Positions 7,668 through 14,842 of a stretch of DNA of 23,150 nucleotides are shown here, piece by piece. A program made the translations under genes and the position numbers. This DNA comes from CAYLMG01 sp964464635 (GTDB lineage Bacteria; Planctomycetota; Phycisphaerae; Sedimentisphaerales; Anaerobacaceae), in NCBI GenBank assembly GCA_964464635.1, contig CAYXGT010000047.1, forward strand, positions 1-23,150. Reading direction: 5' to 3'. The notes under the pieces are model-generated. The model was not told where the DNA came from and made no database searches. It worked only from the letters and a program-made list of their open reading frames with translations. The first letter of the stretch is position 1. Each line of letters starts with the position of its first letter.

Positions 7668-9035
7668 ATGGCTGACGACAGCATAATCCTGGTCATAGAT
7701 GACGAGCGTAATCACGCCGACGGCCTCGTCGAGGCCCTCGAAGGCCTCTGCGCAAAGGCAATCGCCGTCTATAACGACAAGGACGCCCTCGAGCTGCTTA
7801 GGAGCGAAAAGGTCGATGTCGTTATTACCGACCTGCGGCTCGGCGGCGATATCGACGGTATCGGCATCCTCGAAGAGGCCAAGAAACAAAATCCCGATAC
7901 CCAGGTCATCCTCGTTACCGCCTACGCCACTATCGAAAACTGCAAGCAGGCCATCAAAATGGGCGCCTTCGATTATCTCGTCAAGCCCATCAATATCGAT
8001 GAGCTTCGAACACTCACCCAGCAGGCCTGCCGAAAGGCAGAAGCCTCTGTAAGCCGAAGATTCCAGAGAGCATCATCCGATAAATGGGATTTCGTTTTCG
8101 ACGGCGTCATAGGCGAGAGCAGGGCGATGCACGGCATCTTCGAGGTCCTCAAAAGGGTCGCCGCATCGAACATCGCGGTCCTTATCGAGGGCGAATCCGG
8201 TACCGGCAAAGAACTGCTCTCAAGGGCAATCCACAATAATTCTCCTCGTGCTCGCGAGTCTTTCAAGCCGGTAAATTGTGCCGGCCTGACCGAGACACTC
8301 TTGGAAAGCGAGCTGTTCGGCCACATCAAAGGCGCCTTCACAGGCGCAACCGGCGACCGCAAAGGCCTTTTCGAAATCGCCGATAAGGGAACACTGCTGC
8401 TCGACGAAATCGGCGATATGTCGCCTAACAGCCAGGCCAAGCTTTTAAGGGTCATTGAGGATGGCGTTATAATACCGGTCGGCTCGAATAAGCAGGCCGT
8501 CGTCGATGTAAGGATTATCAGTGCGACGAACCAGGACCTGACAAAGCTCATCGAGGAGAAAAAGTTCAGGCAGGATTTGTATTTCAGAATCAAGGGCGTA
8601 AGTATTGTCCTGCCTGCCCTTCGCGATAGGACCGAAGATATACCCGCACTCGCCGAGTTTTTTCTCAAGGAAGCAATCTGCGAAACAGGCTCGAAGGTTA
8701 CCGGCATAACCGATTCCGCAATGGATATTCTCAAGGGCTTTGATTGGCCGGGCAATATCAGGCAGCTTAAAAACTGCATAAGGACAATGGTAGTAATGGC
8801 CGAGTCTGATTCTCTCGACGTCTGTGATATTCCGCCCGATATTTCGCGCAGAAGACAGCTTGGTGCGGGTGTAAAGGGTGCTTCGGATTTATCCGGAATG
8901 TCGCTTAATGAAATTGAAAAGCAGGCGATTATGGATACCCTTACCCGGACAGGCAATAACCGCGAAAAGGCCGCAAAAATCCTCGGCATCGGTGAAAGAA
9001 CACTATACCGTAAAATTAAAGAATATAATTTATAA
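7668..9035 (+). CDS. NtrC-family sigma54-dependent response regulator
   Basis: 455 aa with the full three-domain layout. The receiver spans residues 1-120, with acidic D11-D12, phospho-acceptor D55 in VVITDLRL and the conserved Lys in YLVKPI. The AAA+ domain spans about 145-375: Walker A GESGTGKE at 175-182, the intact sigma54-contact loop GAFTGA at 222-227, Walker B GTLLLDEIGDM and the arginine-finger region LYFRIKGVSIVLPALRDR. The C-terminal Fis-type helix-turn-helix (about 412-455) has NNREKAAKILGIGERTLYRKI. It would activate sigma54 promoters by ATP-driven open-complex formation. It lies 10 bases after the kinase gene, a cognate pair. I saw no convincing sigma54 promoter (TGGCAC-N5-TTGC) nearby, so its targets probably lie elsewhere. 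Confidence 0.95.
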   Translation: MADDSIILVIDDERNHADGLVEALEGLCAKAIAVYNDKDALELLRSEKVDVVITDLRLGGDIDGIGILEEAKKQNPDTQVILVTAYATIENCKQAIKMGAFDYLVKPINIDELRTLTQQACRKAEASVSRRFQRASSDKWDFVFDGVIGESRAMHGIFEVLKRVAASNIAVLIEGESGTGKELLSRAIHNNSPRARESFKPVNCAGLTETLLESELFGHIKGAFTGATGDRKGLFEIADKGTLLLDEIGDMSPNSQAKLLRVIEDGVIIPVGSNKQAVVDVRIISATNQDLTKLIEEKKFRQDLYFRIKGVSIVLPALRDRTEDIPALAEFFLKEAICETGSKVTGITDSAMDILKGFDWPGNIRQLKNCIRTMVVMAESDSLDVCDIPPDISRRRQLGAGVKGASDLSGMSLNEIEKQAIMDTLTRTGNNREKAAKILGIGERTLYRKIKEYNL

Positions 9036-9040
9036 TATGC

Positions 9041-9072
9041 AACCACGGATTTCACGGATTGACACGGATTTA
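9041..9072 (+). repeat. decamer repeat array (ACGGATT units)
   Basis: Three units of about 10 nt, each containing CACGGATT or a close variant (AACCACGGAT, TTCACGGATT, GACACGGATT). It begins five bases after the NtrC-family stop codon. The same 10-nt periodic motif recurs at 9731-9755 and, inverted, at 12871-12907. Confidence 0.6.
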
Positions 9073-9094
9073 TTTCGCTGACTTGGGTGTTCTC

Positions 9095-9124
9095 AAAAGT
9101 TTTTACTTCGAAAAGTAAACTTTT
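9095..9124 (+). terminator. AT-rich hairpin, possible weak terminator
   Basis: AAAAGT (9095-9100) plus TTTTACTT pairs with AAGTAAACTTTT (9113-9124) around a CGAA loop, with a 2-nt bulge on the left arm. The stem is A/T-rich and the T-run is part of the stem. It lies 60 bases after the response-regulator stop. Confidence 0.4.
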
Positions 9125-9144
9125 CCCATAAAACCTTTCTCGAC

Positions 9145-9683
9145 CACAGAGCATCTGAAAATGCTCTTTCTTAAAGTCAGCGATTAGATAAAGATTATTC
9201 GCAAAAGCGAAGATTTCCTTGTAAAACAAAGCCAATGTGGGGGAAAACAAAGCCAATTTTGGGCTAAAATTGGGTTTGAATTGGCTTTGTTTGGCTTTGT
9301 TTTTGGGAGTGCTTTTAAGCACAAAATTTTTGTATGTCGTTGTAGAATAAGAAGTTATGTCATATTGGACACTTGGTGAATTGGCTTTGTTTTGCATAAA
9401 AAGGTTTGATTTGTAGAGCTCTCTCGACAAATGTAGAGGCATTTTTTGAGCAAATTGCTCAAAAAAAGTCGCTTGTCGCTCGTATCTCGTCGCTGGTTGA
9501 TGGAAATTTACGAATTTGTTAGCCATTTGAAATATCCGCTACTCCTTGTAAATAAAGAGCTTACGAACTAAATTTTGACTTGGCCGACTGGCTCTTTCGT
9601 GCGGTTTCCCCCGCGTTACGTGTGTTTTCTAACACACAGAGGTATTGTACCGAAAAGAGGCGATTATTCAATAAAAAAATAAT
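9145..9683 (+). repeat. multi-hairpin repeat element, copy A
   Basis: Six blocks match 22482-23089 in the same order and orientation. They are 9145-9183 (35/39), 9195-9220 (23/26), 9245-9292 (48/48), 9381-9429 (49/49), 9543-9580 (about 33/39) and 9617-9683. Block 3 is an inverted repeat with 13-bp arms AACAAAGCCAATT/AATTGGCTTTGTT; block 6 starts with a GTGTGTT-TTCT-AACACAC hairpin. Extra hairpins are present only in this copy: GTGCTT-TT-AAGCAC at 9309-9322 and a 25-nt perfect palindrome (TTTTTTGAGCAA arm) at 9442-9466. No protein-coding gene is credible in the 9036-9807 gap. Confidence 0.75.
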
Positions 9684-9730
9684 AAATTTTAACCGCTGAG
9701 AGATCAAAGAACGTAGAGTTTTTCTGACTC

Positions 9731-9755
9731 GGATTAACACTGATGAACACAGATT
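9731..9755 (+). repeat. decamer repeat array left of the defence-like cassette
   Basis: Units GGATTAACAC, TGATGAACAC and AGATTTAA. The 13-mer GATTAACACTGAT (9732-9744) is found inverted at 12872-12884, so the two arrays form inverted flanks of the genes at 9808-12670. Confidence 0.6.
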
Positions 9756-9807
9756 TAATTGAATCTAAATATTGGAATAGTACCGATCTATTTTATCTAA
9801 TGAATTT

Positions 9808-11739
9808 TTAGCCTTCCATACTTGATATATCCTCTAAAAGACGCGTATAAATAGGTATAAAAGTAGAACAAAAATCGAAAAGTTCATCCCATTGTCTTAA
9901 ATCAGGTGTTCTATGCGCGAATGTGTTTCTTATTAACGGAGCAGTGTCCATCACCGAACAGAACTCTTCATCATTCAATGGTGTAATATCAATAATCCTC
10001 TTATCGAGAATAATACGTTTATATAATTTACATAAGTCCCCAAATACCAAATTCTCCTTTTTTGCTGTAATCCCCTCTTTATTTTTAAGATCATCTATCG
10101 CTGATTGCCAATCATTCCCATACAATCTAATAATAAGAGGTATAAGTCTCTGTCGAAGTTTTTCCTCAAATGCTGGAAAAAATGCTAATAACCGGCTAAT
10201 TTCTTCAGGATCCCTTCGTGCTTTTGCTCGAAGTAATCCTATTAACAACTTTTGTTTATCTTCAGATAATTTTGGTCGAACCTCGACATATTTTAAAGTC
10301 AATTTCAATCGCTCTGTCGCGGGTAAAGTCAATACTTCAGGTAATTGATTTTGAATTTCAGAATCAAGAATATGGCTATCGGCTTGCTCAAAATCTATAA
10401 ATGTTGACATGCGATTCACACGGCTTGCAACAAGCATAGTTTGGGTCATAACTTCAACCGATGTAAATTCTTTTGTAATTTCTTGCAAGAAGAGATATAT
10501 ATCATAATAATTCTCGGCTTGCCCTTTAATCACAATTCTAATAGCGGATCCAGAAGTAACGTAAATCGATCTATTTCTTATTTGTTTCCATCCTGCAATC
10601 AATTCTTTTAAACGTATCATTTTCGATACTTCTAACGCATACATACTTCGGATAGTTATATAAAATTGGATTCGTTCTGGATGAAAGCCAACTGTCTCAT
10701 CCAATATTAATCCAGCATTCTTTAATCGTTCAAAATATTTGCTATCCTTTCCCTCTGTTTGAATATCCTTAAGAGAAAATAAGCCTATTTCCCTTAATAT
10801 CTCCTCGATATCTGATACATCAGAATAACTGGCAGTCTCAGGGAAATGTGTTAGTTCCTGAACTCTGATGAATTCTGGGGGATATTCCCTGTTAAGGTCG
10901 CTATTATCAACGAATCTAAGACGAAGACTTTGAATAGTCTCTTCATAAGCCCAGACCCTAATTAGAATATCCCAATCTGAATAGAGATGAAATATCATAA
11001 AGTCAGATATTTTGGCCCATCGAAGGTCAGCTATAATACTTTCTTTTAAGAAAATGCTGCCTGTTGCAAATCGCACAAATATGAGATAAAGTTTATAACC
11101 GCAATATTCATGTACTGCACGATGCCAATGAAAATGCCAAGGTTCGTTTGTTTTCATTGATAACTCCTTGAATTTGGAATTTTCTACTATAGATAAATCA
11201 GAATTGCCTACCAATTCCTTTTTCTTTATATTACTTCTTTTTTTTTGTAGAGATGCATATGGACTTTGTCCCAAGGGAGGTTTTTTAAGTTTTGGTTCAT
11301 CATGTAAAGACCGAAGAAGTATATCATATTGACTTTGGTCGAACTCAACAGTTCGAAGATCAATATAAATCCTTGACCCTAAAAACCTTGGCAATCTCTC
11401 TTTTATAACATTGCGAAGGATAGGAATAAATTTTCGCTTTTTTAAATTCTTCGCAATTTCAGCAGTAATAATCATCCGTTCATATCCGACACCACCTTTC
11501 AATGTGTTGGCTTTTTTTATATACTCCTCTGTGCAAATAATTAACACACGTCGACAAGAAGATAATGCTCGTTCCATGAAATAAGTCACATCATCACCAG
11601 GACCTAATTCCCATTGATCGAGTAATATATCTATGCCATCGGAGCGAAGACGTTCGGAGAGTTTTCGAATCCAGTCCTTATGTCGTTCTGAATCATGGGA
11701 ATATGATATAAATACTTTAGGTGATAATGTGGAACGCAC
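9808..11739 (-). CDS. SEFIR/TIR-domain protein with C-terminal HEPN-like domain
   Basis: 643 aa; GTG start with GGAG 8 bases upstream. Residues 7-130 form a SEFIR-type TIR domain: KVFISYSHDS (8-17), a W23 helix, DGIDILLDQWEL (34-45), a MERALSSCRRVLIICT strand-helix-strand, and GGVGYERMII (82-91), where E87 is a candidate catalytic or structural Glu. Residues 190-470 match nothing I know; two alpha/beta stretches (near HLYSDWDILIRVW and SAIRIVIKGQAENYYDIYLF) loosely recall small ligand-binding domains. Residues about 524-643 look like a HEPN domain: helices ending in LIIRLYGNDW, the FGDL stretch, and R604-NTFA-H609, the R-x4-H motif of HEPN ribonucleases. TIR domains often degrade NAD or signal in immunity, and HEPN domains often cut RNA. 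The gene is visibly AT-rich against its neighbours. Domains are fairly sure; the defence role is inferred. Confidence 0.85.
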   Translation of the reverse strand: MRSTLSPKVFISYSHDSERHKDWIRKLSERLRSDGIDILLDQWELGPGDDVTYFMERALSSCRRVLIICTEEYIKKANTLKGGVGYERMIITAEIAKNLKKRKFIPILRNVIKERLPRFLGSRIYIDLRTVEFDQSQYDILLRSLHDEPKLKKPPLGQSPYASLQKKRSNIKKKELVGNSDLSIVENSKFKELSMKTNEPWHFHWHRAVHEYCGYKLYLIFVRFATGSIFLKESIIADLRWAKISDFMIFHLYSDWDILIRVWAYEETIQSLRLRFVDNSDLNREYPPEFIRVQELTHFPETASYSDVSDIEEILREIGLFSLKDIQTEGKDSKYFERLKNAGLILDETVGFHPERIQFYITIRSMYALEVSKMIRLKELIAGWKQIRNRSIYVTSGSAIRIVIKGQAENYYDIYLFLQEITKEFTSVEVMTQTMLVASRVNRMSTFIDFEQADSHILDSEIQNQLPEVLTLPATERLKLTLKYVEVRPKLSEDKQKLLIGLLRAKARRDPEEISRLLAFFPAFEEKLRQRLIPLIIRLYGNDWQSAIDDLKNKEGITAKKENLVFGDLCKLYKRIILDKRIIDITPLNDEEFCSVMDTAPLIRNTFAHRTPDLRQWDELFDFCSTFIPIYTRLLEDISSMEG

Positions 11740-11818
11740 TATATATTCTCCGTTAATATCATTTTAATCTCTATCATTACCGCCATAAAATTTATAGTAT
11801 CAAATTAAAAACTGAATT

Positions 11819-12670
11819 TTATTTAATAATTTTCACAACTTGCAATTTTAATATATTTGAAGTTCCAAAAGGATTAGGGCTTATTTCCTGTAAACAGTTT
11901 AGTGTCACTTCAGTTTTTAACATTGATTCAATATAGATTGCGATATCTTGGTCACCTATCAATTCGAAATTATACTCTCCTTGCGGGACTACTTGCCCAG
12001 CAGGAACTGAAATTTTGCCACCCATCTTATGTTTATTAAAATCAAATATTTCGCATGTAAATTGGATATTTTCCGGCATAATTTCTGTTTTGGGAGAGAA
12101 TATGCTACTGTTAGATTTATTAATCTCAATAAAATCGGTTTCCTTTTTATGAGTTAAGCGCACTCTATCAACTCCCTGATTTGTTAACTTCGCTAACTTC
12201 TGATAATCACTTAAAGATTCTTTTCCAACATTATAAGTAAATTGATTTATTGTGATATTACCGTAACCGTTATTGACTACAAGCATACCATCACGCGTTT
12301 GATTGTAAGTAGGTAATTTACCTTTATGAATTGATTCCAAGACAAATTGCAAATAGTTAAAAGCATTCTTCGTTAGATCCCAGATTGCTTTTGGTGTGAG
12401 AGCGGTTATAAAAGGCATTATCATTTGTGCTGTAACTACAGAAGCCAAAATTATATCCAAATCTACTACAAGAGAACCTTTTTCTATTTTGGTAAAAGTA
12501 ATCCGAAATTCTTCCCTTGTCTTTTTGCTAATACGCTGACTCTGTGACAATGCTAGGTACGATTTGTCCACTATACTTTGAAATGCGATGAAGGTGTCTA
12601 TGGCAATATCAAGAGGAATGTTTTTCTCAAGAATTGGGCCTTCCATTCGTAAACTAACTAATTCGCCCAT
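11819..12670 (-). CDS. Unrecognised protein, probable partner of the SEFIR-HEPN gene
   Basis: 283 aa; ATG start with a good GAGGT ribosome site 7 bases upstream. I do not recognise the family. Residues 1-70 are alpha/beta, with a FQSIVDKSYLALSQ helix and IEKGSLVVDL strand. Residues 73-91 (IILASVVTAQMIMPFITAL) are hydrophobic enough for one membrane-associated helix. A turn-rich Asn/Gly stretch at about 132-147 leads into a charged middle, and residues 200-283 look like a beta-rich domain. It is on the same strand as the SEFIR-HEPN gene, 79 bases upstream of it, with the same AT-rich composition; the two probably form an operon and were acquired together. It could be a sensor, membrane anchor or inhibitor of the downstream protein; the sequence does not decide this. 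Confidence 0.75.
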   Translation of the reverse strand: MGELVSLRMEGPILEKNIPLDIAIDTFIAFQSIVDKSYLALSQSQRISKKTREEFRITFTKIEKGSLVVDLDIILASVVTAQMIMPFITALTPKAIWDLTKNAFNYLQFVLESIHKGKLPTYNQTRDGMLVVNNGYGNITINQFTYNVGKESLSDYQKLAKLTNQGVDRVRLTHKKETDFIEINKSNSSIFSPKTEIMPENIQFTCEIFDFNKHKMGGKISVPAGQVVPQGEYNFELIGDQDIAIYIESMLKTEVTLNCLQEISPNPFGTSNILKLQVVKIIK

Positions 12671-12870
12671 ATATAATACCTCAAATCACCTTATAATTAA
12701 CCTTCGTCTATTCAATTTGAGAAATATGAATTATCTAGACCTCGTTGTTTTCAAAGAATTTCAGTCAAAAGGGGCTGGCAAGTAATACTTTTCGCTGTCC
12801 TTTCAGTCTGGCTAATGATTATAAGGATTTTAGATAAATAAGCAATATATTTTTTGAAATATTCTTTATA

Positions 12871-12907
12871 AATCAGTGTTAATCAGTGTCAATCAGTAAA
12901 ATCTGTT
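12871..12907 (-). repeat. inverted decamer repeat array right of the cassette
   Basis: Units AATCAGTGTT, AATCAGTGTC and AATCAGTAAA, then ATCTGTT; read on the minus strand they give GATTGACACT, GATTAACACT. This is the reverse orientation of the array at 9731-9755. It lies just after the thermonuclease stop codon. The 12671-12870 gap holds the start region of the cassette operon and no other gene that I can support. Confidence 0.6.
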
Positions 12908-12908
12908 G

Positions 12909-13535
12909 TTAATTTTGTCTCCAACTTGGCATCTGGTCAGGCTGTACTTTTTCCCAAAGACCTTTTTTGGCGGCTTTCGCAGCGGCTTCCAACTGCTTAT
13001 ACTTGTTATAGAAGCTGTGCCGGAACCGCCAATCTGCGTAAGCGAAACCTTCCGAGAGTAAAATTTCATTCAAAAAGCTTCTGTCCGGCAACTGGATATA
13101 GGCCAGTAATCGGCCGTAATAACCTCTTGTTCGACGCTCTTCGAGATAGATTGTTACCTGTTTACCGAGTGTCAATTCGCGAGCATATTGGGAAGCTTCC
13201 GGCCCGAAATACATTACGCCTCTTTGCGGATGTTTGGTTTCAGGGGTATCCACACCCCAGAGTCGTATCCTGGTTGTCTCTTTATTGGCGTCGGGTATAT
13301 TTATATCGATTGTGTCACCATCGACAACGTTTACAACGAGGAAGCTTTTCTTGTGGTACCTGTCGAAATCGGAAAGTATTTGGCTGTCTTCGGATTTCGG
13401 CTGGGTGTTTGTTTGGCTGGTATTTTCATTATCCAGCCAGACGGCAACCGCGAGTGCGAGCAGGCACAATGCCAATATGGCCGCTTTGGTGCGGCGGCTC
13501 ATCGCGGAAGCAGGTTTGTCGGCCTTTCTGGTCAC
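12909..13535 (-). CDS. Membrane-anchored thermonuclease (SNase-like)
   Basis: 208 aa. An N-terminal basic stretch and a hydrophobic segment (residues 17-34) form a membrane anchor or uncleaved signal. A staphylococcal-nuclease OB-fold domain follows from about residue 62. The catalytic set is present: D74 (VDGDT), R91, D96 and E99 (RLWGVDTPE), and R142 (YYGRLLAY), corresponding to D21, R35, D40, E43 and R87 of S. aureus nuclease. Such enzymes cut DNA and RNA with Ca2+; the anchor suggests the domain faces the periplasm. The start is GTG at 13535 with no clear ribosome site; an ATG at 13502 is possible but would shorten the basic N-terminus. It begins 26 bases after lysC on the same strand, so it is probably co-transcribed, although it has no obvious link to amino-acid synthesis. 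Confidence 0.88.
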   Translation of the reverse strand: MTRKADKPASAMSRRTKAAILALCLLALAVAVWLDNENTSQTNTQPKSEDSQILSDFDRYHKKSFLVVNVVDGDTIDINIPDANKETTRIRLWGVDTPETKHPQRGVMYFGPEASQYARELTLGKQVTIYLEERRTRGYYGRLLAYIQLPDRSFLNEILLSEGFAYADWRFRHSFYNKYKQLEAAAKAAKKGLWEKVQPDQMPSWRQN

Positions 13536-13561
13536 GAATTGTACTCGTATTTAGAAAACTT

Positions 13562-14824
13562 TTACTTTTTTGCGGAGCTTCGTTTTTTATACGCTTTTCT
13601 TTTTGGGGCAGGCTTGTCGAGCTCGAAGGCGAGGCAGACGGCCTGCAGTGCCTTATGGCCCTGATGCTTATCGACAACGCAGCTTATACGGATTTCGCTT
13701 GTCGTAATCGAATCTATATTTACTTTTGCCTTGGCCAGCGCGCCGAACATTTTATCGGCGATGCCGTAATGGCTTCTCATACCGACACCGATTACGGAAA
13801 TTTCGGCTATATCGTCGCGGATAAATATATCATCGCAGTTAAGCTCGGTTTTGACTGCCTCGACGGCTCTTTTAGCCGCCCGCAAATCGGAGATACCTAT
13901 GGTGAATGACAGGTTCGCTTTTTTCGGGCTTACCTCGGTCTGGACTATGTCATTTATGAGCACGTTCGCCTTTGCGAGATGGGAGAACAGCTTTGCTGCG
14001 TTGCCCGTCTTATTGTCAACATTAGTGAGACTGATTTTGGCCATATCCTTTTGTATCGTCGCGCCCGAAACCACTATATCTTCCATTTGAGACTCCTCTG
14101 TAGTAATTATTGTCCCCTCGATTTCTTTAGCACTGTTTCTGACGTGGATTTTCACATTATATTTTTTGCCGAACTCGACAGCCCGCGGGTGCATAACCCT
14201 CGCCCCCATACTCGCCATCTCGAGTATCTCGTCGTAGCAGATTTTTTGCATCTTCACCGCTTTGCTGAATATCCTCGGGTCGGTCGTGAAAATGCCGTCA
14301 ACGTCTGTGTAAATCTCGCACTGTGCGGCGCCGAGAGTTGCCGCCAGTGCGACGGCACTGGTATCCGAGCCGCCTCTGCCCAGTGTTGTGATGTTGCCGT
14401 AATCGTCTATACCCTGAAAGCCGGCTACGAGGACAATCCTGCCTTTTTTCAATTCATTGTGGATTCGTTCGGCGTCAACGCTCTTTATTCTTGCCTTGGT
14501 ATGAACACCGTCGGTAATCATTTTGATTTGCCCGCCTGTGAAGCTGATAGCGTCGTAGCCGGCAGCGGCCAGTGCCATAGCGAAGAGCGATACGGTCTGA
14601 ATCTCGCCTGTACTGAGCAGCTGGTCCAGCTCTCTTTCGGGCGGCTCGGGATTGAGCTCGAGAGCATCGGCAATTAGCTGGTCGGTCTGCCTGCCGCGGG
14701 CTGATGCGACCACGACTACCGAGAAGCCTTTTTTAACGGTTTTGATTACACGGTCGGCGGCACGTTTGATTTTGCCTGCGTTTGCTACCGAGGTGCCTCC
14801 AAATTTTTGTACAATTATCGCCAT
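13562..14824 (-). CDS. lysC: Aspartate kinase
   Basis: 420 aa. The enzyme phosphorylates aspartate, the first step to Lys, Thr and Met. The amino-acid kinase domain spans about 1-240: KFGGTS (7-12), LSTGEIQ, GFQGIDDYGNITTLGRGGSDTSA, IYTDVDGIFTTDPR and MGARVMHPRAVEF. Two ACT domains follow (about 260-400), with the TSEIRISCVV stretch typical of feedback-regulated monofunctional enzymes, so inhibition by Lys and/or Thr is likely. The usual SAMG stretch reads SARGRQTD (41-48), a small deviation. The C-terminus carries a Lys/Arg-rich tail. A normal internal alternative start (beta subunit) was not evident. It lies 18 bases after the apgM-family gene in a hom-apgM-lysC operon. Confidence 0.95.
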   Translation of the reverse strand: MAIIVQKFGGTSVANAGKIKRAADRVIKTVKKGFSVVVVASARGRQTDQLIADALELNPEPPERELDQLLSTGEIQTVSLFAMALAAAGYDAISFTGGQIKMITDGVHTKARIKSVDAERIHNELKKGRIVLVAGFQGIDDYGNITTLGRGGSDTSAVALAATLGAAQCEIYTDVDGIFTTDPRIFSKAVKMQKICYDEILEMASMGARVMHPRAVEFGKKYNVKIHVRNSAKEIEGTIITTEESQMEDIVVSGATIQKDMAKISLTNVDNKTGNAAKLFSHLAKANVLINDIVQTEVSPKKANLSFTIGISDLRAAKRAVEAVKTELNCDDIFIRDDIAEISVIGVGMRSHYGIADKMFGALAKAKVNIDSITTSEIRISCVVDKHQGHKALQAVCLAFELDKPAPKRKAYKKRSSAKK

Positions 14825-14842
14825 ATTTTTTGCCTGTTAGTG

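Noticed and set aside
9245..9292. Inverted repeat as a rho-independent terminator
   Set aside because: The loop is 20 nt, the stem is AT-rich, and the same block is conserved exactly in copy B as part of a larger element, so termination is not its obvious main role.
7973..9526. Long reverse-strand reading frame of 517 codons
   Set aside because: It lies antisense to the intact NtrC-family gene and then runs through repeat copy A; it has no ribosome site and its extension is explained by GC-rich codon bias on the other strand plus the repeat.
9808..11739. Transposon or prophage as carrier of the cassette
   Set aside because: I see no transposase, integrase or tRNA attachment site at either side; only short inverted decamer arrays mark the ends.
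12871..12907. CRISPR-like short tandem repeats
   Set aside because: Units are 10 nt with no spacers and only three or four copies; no cas genes are present.
12926..13909. Plus-strand frame of 327 codons
   Set aside because: Antisense to the thermonuclease and lysC, both of which carry complete catalytic motifs; composition is unlike a protein (many Arg and Cys).
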